A DNA stretch of 64,000 nt from an uncultured Gemmatimonadales bacterium (GCA_937919655.1 CALFPJ010000082.1:1-64000); one strand, 5' to 3'; positions 10,254 to 18,396 are shown, counted from the first letter of the stretch. The notes: generated from the letters alone by a model not told the origin. A program made the numbers and translations.

Positions 10254-10297
10254 ACAGGAGTCCTGTTTGGGAAATCGAAACGAGGTGCGGAAGCCGG

Positions 10298-10939
10298 TCA
10301 TCCGGCGGGGGGCGTCAGGGACCGCCTTGGGAACGGCACAGGCAGGGTGGGCAGGTCAAACGCACCGGGGAAGTCTTCCTCGACTTCCTTCTGTTTTCCG
10401 CTCCACGCCTCAATGTCCACCCGATACACCGCGGTCCGCTTCAACTCGTCGTCGGTGGTCGGACGATAGTCGTCGCCCGGCTTCAGGTGCGGGGCGTACT
10501 TGTCGAGCAGGTCTTGGAGCGCAACGCGACACTCCTCGGTGTCGTGGACGATGACCCCGGCGCCGAACGCGACAACCCCGGCGTACTCAACGGAGAACTC
10601 GAGCGCCTCCGGTGCAGGGAGCAGGCGCCCCATGACCGCGACGCTGAAGGCCACCTTCTCCGAGGCCTCAAGGTTGTCCCGAGTGCGGCCCGTCCGGTGG
10701 GTATGCAAATAGATGCAGTGTTTGTCTTCGTCGTAAACGAACAGGTTCGAGTTCAAGTAAGGCTGACCGCCCTCACCGACCGTAGCCAAGAAGCCATAGG
10801 GCGCACGCTTCATGAAGTCGACCACCCATGGTTCTTCCTTGCCTCGGTCCCGGCGACGAAGAGCGCTCCGAGCGTCACCACTTCCGGCGTTTGACTCTCC
10901 GACCTTCTCCTCGACACCGACTTCTGCCTCTTCGCTCAC
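10298..10939 (-). CDS. pyridoxamine 5'-phosphate oxidase-like FMN-binding split-barrel protein
   Basis: A GTG at 10939 overlaps the TGA stop of the DinB gene (GTGA), so translational coupling favours this start over an in-frame upstream one at 10990. The product (213 aa) has the split-barrel signature of the PNPOx/NimA-like family: APYGFLATVGEGGQPYLNSN, then YLHTHRTGRTRDNLEAS and FSVEYAGVVAFGAGVIV. Such proteins bind FMN, heme or F420 and reduce or oxidise small molecules. The C-terminal part (TAVYRVDIEAWSGKQKE) matches the family's last strand and helix. The substrate is unknown. It is the last gene of a three-gene minus-strand operon (M19 dipeptidase, DinB, this). Confidence 0.75.
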   Translation of the reverse strand: MSEEAEVGVEEKVGESNAGSGDARSALRRRDRGKEEPWVVDFMKRAPYGFLATVGEGGQPYLNSNLFVYDEDKHCIYLHTHRTGRTRDNLEASEKVAFSVAVMGRLLPAPEALEFSVEYAGVVAFGAGVIVHDTEECRVALQDLLDKYAPHLKPGDDYRPTTDDELKRTAVYRVDIEAWSGKQKEVEEDFPGAFDLPTLPVPFPRRSLTPPAG

Positions 10940-11484
10940 CCTTCCTCTCCCGCTCGCAGGTAGTGGCGCTGAATCAAGGCTCGGTGCCAAAGTTCATGCC
11001 CCGCAATCATCCACGGAAAACTCCGCACCGAAAACCCGAAGCCGCTCGCGACACCCGTGCGGGCACCGGTTTCATGTGAGAACGAAGCGAACAAGAGAAC
11101 GTTGGCCTGTCTCACGGCTTTGCATTCGGCGACGAGCGCCTCGAGCGGACGGTCCGCTGCCTGAGAACGAGTTACCCATTCATTTTGGTCCATGCCAGGA
11201 AGCTCCGCGCCGTCCTGCCGCGCCATGGTGAGCGCACGAAACGCGAACAACCGCTCAACGTCGACCAAGTGACAGATCACCTCGCGCACATTCCACTTCC
11301 CTTCCGCGTACCGGTACGCCTCCTGCTCGCGCGTGAACTGAGCCAACACGTCGAGCGTCTCCGCCAACTGGCTGCCCAGCGTAGCGACGATATCCCCGTC
11401 AGGGACGAGAGCGACGTAAGGGGCGTAGTACTCGTTGTACTCGCTCGCTGCCGGGCGCGGCAGGCTGTCGGTCATGCTCGGCAT
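10936..11484 (-). CDS. DinB/YfiT-like four-helix metal-binding protein
   Basis: The product (182 aa) has the DinB superfamily layout of four helices with three metal-binding histidines: one in ICHLVDVERLFAFRA and two in IAGHELWHRALIQ. Members include thiol-dependent transferases (bacillithiol or mycothiol S-transferases) and stress-induced proteins; the reaction here cannot be told. The start ATG at 11484 immediately follows the TAG of the upstream dipeptidase (0-nt gap). A second ATG three codons later is also possible. Its stop overlaps the start of the PNPOx-like gene. The tight packing implies one transcript and perhaps a shared detoxification or peptide role. Confidence 0.78.
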   Translation of the reverse strand: MPSMTDSLPRPAASEYNEYYAPYVALVPDGDIVATLGSQLAETLDVLAQFTREQEAYRYAEGKWNVREVICHLVDVERLFAFRALTMARQDGAELPGMDQNEWVTRSQAADRPLEALVAECKAVRQANVLLFASFSHETGARTGVASGFGFSVRSFPWMIAGHELWHRALIQRHYLRAGEEG

Positions 11485-12639
11485 CTACTGACCTATGATC
11501 CCGTCGAGCTGCGCGATCGTTTTGGTCGACGGCGGACGCTCACGTTGGAGCCTGCGTGCGACGGCCTCGGCTTCCTGCCAGGCACGCAAAACGTTTTCGC
11601 CCGCCACCTTCCTCATGTCCTCTTCACTCCAGCCCCGCCGCGACAGCTCCGCAAACAGAGCCGGGAAGGTCGAGACGTTCTCAAGGCCGACCGGCGTCTC
11701 CGTGATGCCGTCAAAATCTGACCCGATCCCGACATGATCGACGCCCGCCACCGCAGCGATGTGGTCGATGTGATCGGCGACGTCCGCGATCGTGGCCTCG
11801 GCTTTGTCCGTGAGGAAGGAAGGCACAAACGTCACCATGACCACCCCCCCGTTCTCGGCGAGGCGGCGGAGCACCTGATCTGGAACGTTCCGCGCATGGT
11901 CCCGGACGCCACGCGCGTCGGCGTGTGACCAGATCACCGGAGCCTCAGCGACGTCCAGCGCATCGTTCATGGTCGCGGGTGATGTGTGGGACAGGTCGAC
12001 CAACATGCCCATGTGGTTCATTTCACGAACGACCTCGCGCCCGAACTCGGTGAGCCCGTCGTGGCGGGCCTCGTCGCTCCCCGCGTCAGCCCAGTCGAGC
12101 GTGCCGTTGTGCGTGAGCGTCATATAACGCACGCCCATCGAGTAAAAAGCGCGGAGCGTGCCCAGCGAATTTTCGATCGCATGGCCGCCTTCCATCCCCA
12201 GCATGGAGGCAATCCGACCCGCACCGAAGATCCGCTGTACATCGGAAGCGTCGCGCGCGAGTTCAAAAACGTCCGGATACTTGTCGATGAATTGCAGCGC
12301 GATGTCGATCTGTTCTAGCTGGACCTTGGCGGCGCCTTCTGATGTCGACTCGAAGGGGGTATAGACCGACCAAAATTGCCCTCCGACCATGCCCGCGCGG
12401 AGCCGGGCGATGTCGGTATGAAAGGGCGTCGTCTCGCGCAGGTTGTGCTCGGGCGCCTGGACGTCGTGAGGTGATGTGGCGCTCTCGCGAATGGCCCACG
12501 GCAGGTCGTTATGCCCGTCGATGAGAGGGCTCGTAGAGAGGACCCGCATCGCCCTCGCCATGTGTGGATCGTCCTGGCCGTAGACGGTTCCGGCAGAAAA
12601 AGTCAGCGCTACAAAAAGCAGATAAATGGCTCGTCTCAT
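11485..12639 (-). CDS. secreted M19 membrane dipeptidase
   Basis: The 384-residue protein has a signal peptide (1-22, ending VYGQ) and a complete renal-dipeptidase (M19) fold. The binuclear zinc ligands are all visible: His43/Asp45 in IDGHNDLPW, Glu in MLGMEGGHA, His in DLSHTSP, His in WSHADARG and Asp in GIGSDFDG. The enzyme hydrolyses dipeptides, including D-amino-acid-containing ones, in the periplasm. It heads an operon with DinB and PNPOx-like genes and is divergent from the serine hydrolase at 12778, with a 138-bp shared upstream region. It can be compared with the degenerate M19 protein encoded at 14009, which lacks several of these ligands. Confidence 0.9.
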   Translation of the reverse strand: MRRAIYLLFVALTFSAGTVYGQDDPHMARAMRVLSTSPLIDGHNDLPWAIRESATSPHDVQAPEHNLRETTPFHTDIARLRAGMVGGQFWSVYTPFESTSEGAAKVQLEQIDIALQFIDKYPDVFELARDASDVQRIFGAGRIASMLGMEGGHAIENSLGTLRAFYSMGVRYMTLTHNGTLDWADAGSDEARHDGLTEFGREVVREMNHMGMLVDLSHTSPATMNDALDVAEAPVIWSHADARGVRDHARNVPDQVLRRLAENGGVVMVTFVPSFLTDKAEATIADVADHIDHIAAVAGVDHVGIGSDFDGITETPVGLENVSTFPALFAELSRRGWSEEDMRKVAGENVLRAWQEAEAVARRLQRERPPSTKTIAQLDGIIGQ

Positions 12640-12777
12640 GATCTTCCCAAGCTCGGTTCGCGGGTGAAGTCAGCGTGCAAGGATCACCCCCCAGATGTAG
12701 AGGCGGCAAGGGCGGCTTTCGCCAGCCGCCGCTATGGGCTCAAGTTGGGGGAGAACGTCACCCAAGTAGAGATAAAT

Positions 12778-13986
12778 ATGCCCCATCGTTTCTTAGCGGT
12801 TCTTGCCGTCGCCCTTATGGTCAACCCGCTTTCCGGCCAGGCCCCTCCCGGCGCCGATTCCGTCTGGACAGACATCGTCTCCCAGTGGCAGACCGCGGTG
12901 ACCGAGGAGGGCATCGTGGGTGCCTCGCTCGGCTTGGTCGTGGACGGCGCCCTCACGAAGCTCGAGACCAGAGGATCGGCGAACCTCTCTGAGGGTCGGC
13001 CTGTGGACCCATCGACGATCTACCACTGGGCGTCCATCACGAAAACGTTCACCGCGATCGGCATCATGCAGCTCCGCGACCGCGGCCTGCTCAGGCTCGA
13101 CGACCCGATCGTGAAATACGTGCCCGAGTTGCGCGATGTACACAACGAGTACGGATCGATGGAAGACATCACGATCCGTCAGCTTATGAGCCATTCGGCC
13201 GGCTTCCGGGCCGGTACCTGGCCGTGGGGAACGGGGGAAGATTGGCAGCCCCATGAGCCAACCGAGTGGAGCCAGCTCGTGGCGATGATCCCGTACACGC
13301 AGATCGAGTTCGAACCCGGTTCAAAATTCAGCTACTCGAACCCCGGCATCATCTTCCTCGGCAAGGTGATCGAGAAGCTGAGCGGGGACGTGTACGAAGC
13401 GTACATCGACAAGAACATCTTCCGTCCGCTAGGTATGCGGCGCGCCTATTTCGACATGACGCCTTGGGGCCTGCTGCGCTTCCGCTCCAACCACTATTTC
13501 GTGGAGGAAGGACGCGTCACGCCTGGAGGGCTCGACTTCAACACCGGGATCACCGTCGCTAACGGAGGCCTGAACGCGCCAGTCGACGACATGGCGCGTT
13601 ACCTGGCGTTCCTCATGGGCTCGCGCCTCGACGGGAGCGATTACGACGCGGTGCTCGGGCGGAGTTCTCTCACGGAGATGTGGAAGACCGTCGTCCCGAT
13701 TGGCGACACACCTTGGGGTGCGTCGTCCATGGGGCTCTCGTACTTCTTGTACGAGAAGGATGGCAACCAGATCGTCGGCCACACCGGCGGGCAGCGTGGA
13801 TTCATCTCGTTCATCTACTTCGACCCGATCGCCAACGTCGGCGCGATCTCGGCATTCAACACACTTGGACTCGACGACACCGGGCCCGACACACGGCGCA
13901 TGCAAGGTGAGATCACCGAGCGACTCGTGAACGAACTCTTTCCGCTCTTCCGTGACCGGGCCGCCGCCGCCTCGGGTGGGCGTTGA
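12778..13986 (+). CDS. secreted serine hydrolase, beta-lactamase/DD-peptidase (class C-like) family
   Basis: The ATG at 12778 is chosen because it opens a signal peptide (MPHRFLAVLAVALMVNPLSG); the frame is open upstream to 12511 but that part is not protein-like. The 402-residue product has the class C/AmpC-like motifs: SITK (Ser86, Lys89), YSN (Tyr186) and HTGG near residue 340, in place of KTG. Such enzymes include esterases, D-aminopeptidases and low-activity beta-lactamases. Substrate is not predictable, and antibiotic resistance should not be assumed. It ends 22 bp before the M19-like gene on the same strand, so the two are probably co-transcribed. Confidence 0.85.
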   Translation: MPHRFLAVLAVALMVNPLSGQAPPGADSVWTDIVSQWQTAVTEEGIVGASLGLVVDGALTKLETRGSANLSEGRPVDPSTIYHWASITKTFTAIGIMQLRDRGLLRLDDPIVKYVPELRDVHNEYGSMEDITIRQLMSHSAGFRAGTWPWGTGEDWQPHEPTEWSQLVAMIPYTQIEFEPGSKFSYSNPGIIFLGKVIEKLSGDVYEAYIDKNIFRPLGMRRAYFDMTPWGLLRFRSNHYFVEEGRVTPGGLDFNTGITVANGGLNAPVDDMARYLAFLMGSRLDGSDYDAVLGRSSLTEMWKTVVPIGDTPWGASSMGLSYFLYEKDGNQIVGHTGGQRGFISFIYFDPIANVGAISAFNTLGLDDTGPDTRRMQGEITERLVNELFPLFRDRAAAASGGR

Positions 13987-14008
13987 GGCTGACGCCGAGG
14001 AGCCTCCT

Positions 14009-15148
14009 ATGAAACGCAGAGACTTCGTGCGACTGGCGGGAATTGCGGCCCTGACGCCGGGGCTGGCGCGGGTGCTCCCAGGAGCGCACCCCGTGGGCGG
14101 ACTCTTCGCCGACCGCTGGCCCGGCTATGACAACGCCCTCGTAATTGATGCGCTCGCGGGCCCGATCCAGTTCAACATTCCCCAGGAGCGACTTCCGCTC
14201 GGGGAAGCCGCCCTGAGTGCAGTACGTCGCTCAGGGATCACCGCACTCAATCTCACCGTGAATGACCGGCCGACCGCGGAAGCCGACGCCTACCAAACGA
14301 CCCGCGCCAAGATCGTCGGGTGGCAGGCCGAGGTGGACGCACATCCAGAGTTGTTGACCCTAGTCACGACAACCGCAGAACTCCGGGGAGCAAAATCGAA
14401 GAACCAGCTCGGCGTGATCTTGGGGTTCCAAGACGGCGTCCCCTTCGAGGATGACCTGGGTCGCCTCGACGAATTTTACGGGATGGGGGTCCGCATCATT
14501 CAGCTCACCTATAACGTCGAGAACAAAATCGGCACGGGTTGCCTGGCGCCGACGGACGCAGGACTCACCCAGCTCGGACGGGAGGCGGTGGCCCGCATGG
14601 ACGACCTTGGCATGCTGGTCGACCTGTCGCACTGCGGGCCGCAAACGACGCTGGATGGCATTGCCGCGTCGACCCGACCGGTTTCGATCACGCACTCTGG
14701 GTGCCGTGCCGTCTACGATCACCCGCGCAGCAAGGATGACGCGACCCTGAAGCTTTTAGCGGACAGGGGCGGTGTCGTCGGTATCTACCTGATGCCGTTC
14801 CTGAACGCGTCCGGACCGCCCTCGGCCGCGCACGTCATTGAGCACATCGAGCACGCCCTCGACGTGTGCGGAGAGGATCATGTGGGAATCGGCAGCGATC
14901 AGGGGATCGCTCCGCTCGACGTGAGCGGCGACTTCCCGACGCAGTTCGACGCGGTCTCTGCGCAGCGCAGCGCGGCGGGCATCGCGGCTCCTCGCGAGGA
15001 TACCATTCCTTATGTGCCGGACCTTAATCATCCTCGGCGGCTCGAGACGATTGCCGATCTCATGGCCGGACGTGGTCACGGCGACCGAGTGATCGAAAAG
15101 GTGCTCGGCGCGAACTTCGTGCGGCTTTTTGGGGAGGTTTGGCGCTAG
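14009..15148 (+). CDS. M19 dipeptidase-like protein with Tat-type signal and incomplete metal site
   Basis: The start at 14009 (MKRRDFVRLAGIAAL) opens a Tat-like signal and leaves 379 residues; the frame upstream to 13952 overlaps the serine hydrolase and is not needed. The fold is M19-like: DLSHCGPQTT, ITHSGCRAVYDHPR and GIGSDQG hold the two His and the Asp ligands. The N-terminal HxD of M19 is replaced (VIDALAGP instead of a DGHND-like motif) and the MEGG glutamate is Gln (LGFQDG). It may bind one metal or act on a different substrate. The stop overlaps the convergent pheA stop by four bases (CTAG, 15145-15148). It probably shares a transcript with the serine hydrolase. Confidence 0.78.
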   Translation: MKRRDFVRLAGIAALTPGLARVLPGAHPVGGLFADRWPGYDNALVIDALAGPIQFNIPQERLPLGEAALSAVRRSGITALNLTVNDRPTAEADAYQTTRAKIVGWQAEVDAHPELLTLVTTTAELRGAKSKNQLGVILGFQDGVPFEDDLGRLDEFYGMGVRIIQLTYNVENKIGTGCLAPTDAGLTQLGREAVARMDDLGMLVDLSHCGPQTTLDGIAASTRPVSITHSGCRAVYDHPRSKDDATLKLLADRGGVVGIYLMPFLNASGPPSAAHVIEHIEHALDVCGEDHVGIGSDQGIAPLDVSGDFPTQFDAVSAQRSAAGIAAPREDTIPYVPDLNHPRRLETIADLMAGRGHGDRVIEKVLGANFVRLFGEVWR

Positions 15149-16020
15149 TCGTCATTCGCTCGCGCCGCCTCAAACGTCCCAAGCACGGAGACGCGCCGCG
15201 CCACGGCCAGTACCTCGTTCGCTACCGTCTCGGCTTGAGCGCGCGCGTCGTGTCGAAATTCCACGAGAAAGCGGTAGGTCCAGGGGAAGCCAGTGGGGCG
15301 GGACTCGATGAACGCCAGGTCAAAGCCGCCGCGGGCGAAGGGCCCTAAGAGATTCCGCAGCGCCCCAGGACAGTTGTCTGTCTCCACCACGAGCGCGGTC
15401 TTAAACCGCGGGATCTGCCGCTGTACGTCGGGAGCGGCGGAACCGGAGCGCGACAAGTCGAGGCGCCCCGTTGCCGCCTGCACAAGCAAGAACCGGGTTT
15501 GATTGTCAGGGCGATCCTGAACGTCTTCGGCCAACACCTCGAGGCCATACCGGTCGGCGGCTCCGTGCGCCGCAATCGCAGCGACGGTGGCATCGGCGGC
15601 CGCCGACACATCCTTGGCCGCTCCGGCGGTATCGTGCACTGCCACCACTGACAGCTGTGGGTGCGCCGCCAGGAAAGCGCCGCACTGAGAGAGCGCTACC
15701 GGGTGAGAGTGGATCTCGCGCACAGAAGACAGGTCGGCGCCCGGCACGCCGAGCACGAAAAGACGGATGGGGATCACGACCTCGGCGATGGCGATGACCG
15801 ATCCGCCAGCCAGCGCGTCGTAGGCGGCCACGACACCCCCCGCGAGGGTGTTCTCGACGGGGAGAAGGCCCAGGTCTACCTCGCCGCTTTCGACGGATGC
15901 CACCACGTCAGCAAATGTCCGTCTAGGGACGGGTATCCCCTGAGGACGGATCCGCAACGCGGCGGCCTCGCTGAACGCACCGTGCTCCCCTTGGAACGCG
16001 ATGGTGGGAGGCGGCCTCAT
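15145..16020 (-). CDS. pheA: prephenate dehydratase with C-terminal ACT domain
   Basis: Prephenate dehydratase converts prephenate to phenylpyruvate in phenylalanine synthesis. The ATG at 16020 overlaps the stop of the chorismate mutase gene (ATGA), which decides the start. Residues 1-180 are the PDT domain, with AFQGEHGAFSEAAA, the VENTLAGGV motif and the catalytic-region TRF (NQTRFLLV). Residues ~205-285 are an ACT domain with the ESRP signature (FIESRPTGFPWTYRF), the usual site for feedback inhibition by Phe. Length (291 aa) is normal for a stand-alone enzyme. It is the second gene of a two-gene operon behind an attenuator-like leader at 16397-16550. Confidence 0.93.
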   Translation of the reverse strand: MRPPPTIAFQGEHGAFSEAAALRIRPQGIPVPRRTFADVVASVESGEVDLGLLPVENTLAGGVVAAYDALAGGSVIAIAEVVIPIRLFVLGVPGADLSSVREIHSHPVALSQCGAFLAAHPQLSVVAVHDTAGAAKDVSAAADATVAAIAAHGAADRYGLEVLAEDVQDRPDNQTRFLLVQAATGRLDLSRSGSAAPDVQRQIPRFKTALVVETDNCPGALRNLLGPFARGGFDLAFIESRPTGFPWTYRFLVEFRHDARAQAETVANEVLAVARRVSVLGTFEAARANDD

Positions 16021-16373
16021 TTCTGCGCCTCGCTCGACCCATCGTCGCGTGCATTGCGATGGCGAGCTTCCACGCCGCCACGGCAGTATTCGAGTACGGC
16101 CCAAAACACGCCACGTACACCCTCATCTGGAACCCCCTGCGCCCGCGCGCTTTCGCACGCCCTTCGTACGATCTGAGCCTCTCGTCCCGGGTCGAGCGGA
16201 AGGGCGCCGACCGTCCCTTTGTGGGTTCCGACTTCCTCGGCGAGGCGAAAGCGGTCGACCAAGGTTCGGACCAACGCCCCATCGAGTTGATCCATCCTCT
16301 CCCGAAGAGCGGCGAACTCCTCGGAGTGAATACTGGCTCCAACAGGCGGGGCTGAAATTTCTGTTGTGGACAT
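16017..16373 (-). CDS. chorismate mutase, AroQ class
   Basis: The 118-residue protein has an AroQ-type all-helical chorismate mutase domain at ~20-105: LRERMDQLDGALVRTLVDR, with the Arg/Asp helix start, then RFRLAEEVGTHK (active-site Lys), and a third helix near VRGVFWAVLEYCR. It rearranges chorismate to prephenate, the substrate of the next gene. A ribosome site (AGGAG) lies 7 nt before the ATG. Its stop overlaps the pheA start, so the two enzymes that are fused in some bacteria are here translationally coupled. Transcription must pass the intrinsic terminator at 16397-16428, which points to attenuation control. Confidence 0.88.
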   Translation of the reverse strand: MSTTEISAPPVGASIHSEEFAALRERMDQLDGALVRTLVDRFRLAEEVGTHKGTVGALPLDPGREAQIVRRACESARAQGVPDEGVRGVFWAVLEYCRGGVEARHRNARDDGSSEAQK

Positions 16374-16396
16374 CGTACATCTCCTGTAGGTACATG

Positions 16397-16428
16397 AAAA
16401 AAGGCCCTCCTCCCGGTGGAAGAGAGCC
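16397..16428 (-). terminator. leader intrinsic terminator (attenuator) before chorismate mutase/pheA
   Basis: Read on the minus strand, an 11-bp stem (GGCTCTCTTCC with GGAGGAGGGCC, two G-U pairs, loop ACCG, plus-strand 16403-16428) is followed by six T (16397-16402). It ends only 24 nt before the chorismate mutase start and is downstream of the leader ORF at 16470-16550. This is where a transcription attenuator would sit. The upstream segment also holds GGCC repeats that could pair with the stem, but no clear antiterminator could be drawn by eye. Confidence 0.75.
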
Positions 16429-16451
16429 TTGGCCGCTGGGCCTCAGACTGC

Positions 16452-16467
16452 TGTGATTTAGATCACG
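16452..16467. promoter_or_regulatory. CRP/FNR-like palindrome
   Basis: The plus strand reads TGTGATTTAGATCACG. It matches the CRP consensus TGTGA-N6-TCACA at nine of ten half-site bases. It lies between the leader ORF stop and the attenuator hairpin, so it would be transcribed. It could be a protein-binding site acting as a roadblock or belonging to another promoter, or simply an RNA hairpin (GTGAT/ATCAC) of the leader. Sequence match is clear; function is inferred. Confidence 0.4.
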
Positions 16468-16469
16468 AG

Positions 16470-16550
16470 CTACGCGTTAGCGTACACCTCCCCGGCATTG
16501 GAGAGGCCGCTAAATCGGCCGAAGTGAGATTGCTCAGTGTACACGTTCAT
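16470..16550 (-). CDS. candidate leader peptide of the phenylalanine-pathway operon
   Basis: A 26-codon ORF on the minus strand begins MNVYTEQSHFGRFSGL and ends ...EVYANA. It has AGGA about five nt before the ATG. It stands 41 nt upstream of the attenuator stem and ~97 nt before chorismate mutase. It holds two Phe (in HFGRF) and two Tyr, fewer than classical Phe leader peptides, so stalling at a particular codon is not obvious. Its ribosome site, its distance from the terminator and the absence of any other coding use favour a translated leader. It is too short for statistical gene finders. It could be a chance ORF. Confidence 0.5.
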   Translation of the reverse strand: MNVYTEQSHFGRFSGLSNAGEVYANA

Positions 16551-16570
16551 TTACGTCCTGCGCTGGTCAA

Positions 16571-16900
16571 TTAAGTAGGCATGATTCTGACTCCGCAGGC
16601 CGACGGGGTCAAGGGGCTTCTATACCCGCCCCCATCACCCTTGAGCAGCTTCTGATCGAACGCCTGCGCCTCTTTTAGCCGCTGGAGCTCGCTGGTGAGC
16701 ACCTCGACCTATTCGGTGAGGTCATTCACCGCATTCTGGTTTTCCGGCCTACCGCCGTAGCCAGAAAGCCGAAGCTCCTTCGCCAGGATCTCGATGAAGG
16801 GCTTCCCGCCGAAGCGGAGCGCCAGCACCACGGTTAATCCCGTAACCGGGACAAGCACGACCATGATGCCGAAGATCGGAATGAGAACTTCAAGGCCCAT
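16571..16900 (-). pseudogene. small membrane/coiled-coil protein interrupted by an in-frame TAG
   Basis: The ATG at 16900 shares its A with the TGA of the M24 gene (TGATG). It encodes an N-terminal membrane helix (about residues 5-30, VLIPIFGIMVVLVPVTGL), then a charged segment ending NAVNDLTE. A TAG follows at 16709-16711, giving 63 aa. The same frame reads on past the TAG as a perfect coiled-coil continuation, VEVLTSELQRLKEAQAFDQK, to a TAA at 16571. Small proteins of one membrane helix plus a ~30-residue coiled coil are common in related genomes, so the TAG probably arose from CAG (Gln). The 63-aa product may still insert in the membrane. Readthrough is possible but not shown. Confidence 0.65.
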
Positions 16901-18396
16901 CAGTTACCTCCCATGACGCGTTCAATGTCCTGGACCGTACGCGGCGCCTTGGCCGAGAGATTCTCGTACCCGTCTTCCGTGACCAGGATCACATCCTCGA
17001 TCATAATCGCGATGTCCAAGTCAGGCGCATACAGTTTCGGCTCCACAGTGAAGACCATGCCCGGCTCCAGAGGCGTCGTATAGTCGCGCCCATCGGTGGC
17101 TTCCAAGCCGACGTGGTGCCCTATGTCACGGACGCCCAGTCCCGAGACAGCCGTGTACTGCGTGAGCCCCTTCCCTTGCGTGAGGTAGTGCGTCGGCGAG
17201 GGCATGAGGCCCCACATGTGCTCGACACCCATGCGATCAATGTCCTCGTTGGCTTCCAGGCCGTGCTCTTGGTAGACCCGGGCGGCTGCCCGAATCACGT
17301 CGAGGATCGTCGCGCCCGGGCGCACCTGCGCGATGGCGGCTTCTTGGGCCTCCAACACGATCTCATAAAGGCGGCGCTGCTCATACGTAAAACGACCGGA
17401 CACAGGAAACGTGCGACACACATCGGAGCCGTACATCGCCCACTCGGCAGCTCCGTAGTCGATGAAGACAAGATCGCCGTCCTGCATGACACGGTTCACC
17501 GAGTTGTAGTTCTCAGATCGGATCGTGAACAATGAGATCGCGTCGGGGCCCGACGCCACAATTGGAGGGAACGCTGGCCTCGGCGATCCGCCCGCCTTCC
17601 AGGCCCACTCCATGATTCCAGCGACCTCTCTGTCGTTCATGCCCGGCTCAATACGACGCATGGCTTCGATCAGGCCATCTGCACTGATTTCGGCTGCTTT
17701 GCGAAGGGCGTCGATTTCGAAGGCGTCTTTTACCACCCGCATTCGTTCGATGGCTGGCGTGGCATCCTCGAACGCACGGCCGGCAAGAATATCTGAAACA
17801 GAAGCTTCGAACTGGCGCCGGTAGCTGACTGGAGCAGTCAGCCCCGGAGGGGCATACAGGCTGCCGCTCTCTTTGGCAAAAAAGACCGCATCGGCATTCG
17901 CCGTCACGGACTGTAGCTGGGTGGCGAAGTCATCAAGCGCGTAGCTCTCGGAGATTCCTGTGGCCGCTTCCGCCTCGTCGCCAGGCTCCAGCCTGCGGAT
18001 GAGACGGTTCCATGCCGAACCAAGCAGGCGCGCGTCCTGGAAAGAATACTGAGCGCCCGCGAATTCGCGGTGGGCGGGAAGAAAGAGCATCTCGCGCACC
18101 GGCCCTGTGGCGGTCGGCGCGAGCACGAGGATCGCGTAGGGTGATTCCACCCCGGTGAGGTAGAAGAAATTCGGCTCCTGTTTCTTCTCGCCCCCGTGCT
18201 GGATCATGTATTCAGACGGAACGATGACGGGCCCTTGGAGTTGCTCGACGAGTCGCGCACGTCGAGCCGCGTAGACCTCCGGCGGGAAGGCGACGTCGGA
18301 CTGGGCGGCGGCCGGAGCAGGTCCGACACCGAAGACGATCAGGAGCACACTCATGATCGTCGGCCCGACTCGGGGCATCGGCCACGCACATGTCAT
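16900..18396 (-). CDS. secreted M24-family Xaa-Pro aminopeptidase
   Basis: The 498-residue protein has a signal region (hydrophobic ~15-30, ending PAAAQ), an AMP_N-like N-terminal domain (residues ~35-190) and a pita-bread M24 domain. The five metal ligands are visible: Asp in FIDYGA, Asp in SDVCRTFP, His in IGHHVGLEATD, Glu in TVEPKLY and Glu in MIEDVILVTEDG. It removes N-terminal residues from X-Pro peptides and here probably works in the periplasm. The ATG at 18396 overlaps the stop of the upstream gene (ATGA), and its own stop overlaps the next start, so three genes form a tight operon. The start could also be the Met at residue 15. Confidence 0.9.
   Translation of the reverse strand: MTCAWPMPRVGPTIMSVLLIVFGVGPAPAAAQSDVAFPPEVYAARRARLVEQLQGPVIVPSEYMIQHGGEKKQEPNFFYLTGVESPYAILVLAPTATGPVREMLFLPAHREFAGAQYSFQDARLLGSAWNRLIRRLEPGDEAEAATGISESYALDDFATQLQSVTANADAVFFAKESGSLYAPPGLTAPVSYRRQFEASVSDILAGRAFEDATPAIERMRVVKDAFEIDALRKAAEISADGLIEAMRRIEPGMNDREVAGIMEWAWKAGGSPRPAFPPIVASGPDAISLFTIRSENYNSVNRVMQDGDLVFIDYGAAEWAMYGSDVCRTFPVSGRFTYEQRRLYEIVLEAQEAAIAQVRPGATILDVIRAAARVYQEHGLEANEDIDRMGVEHMWGLMPSPTHYLTQGKGLTQYTAVSGLGVRDIGHHVGLEATDGRDYTTPLEPGMVFTVEPKLYAPDLDIAIMIEDVILVTEDGYENLSAKAPRTVQDIERVMGGN

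Noticed and set aside
12778-13986. Antibiotic beta-lactamase
   Set aside because: Motifs fit the wide serine hydrolase family (SxxK, YSN, HTGG), which mostly contains esterases and peptidases; no evidence for antibiotic hydrolysis.
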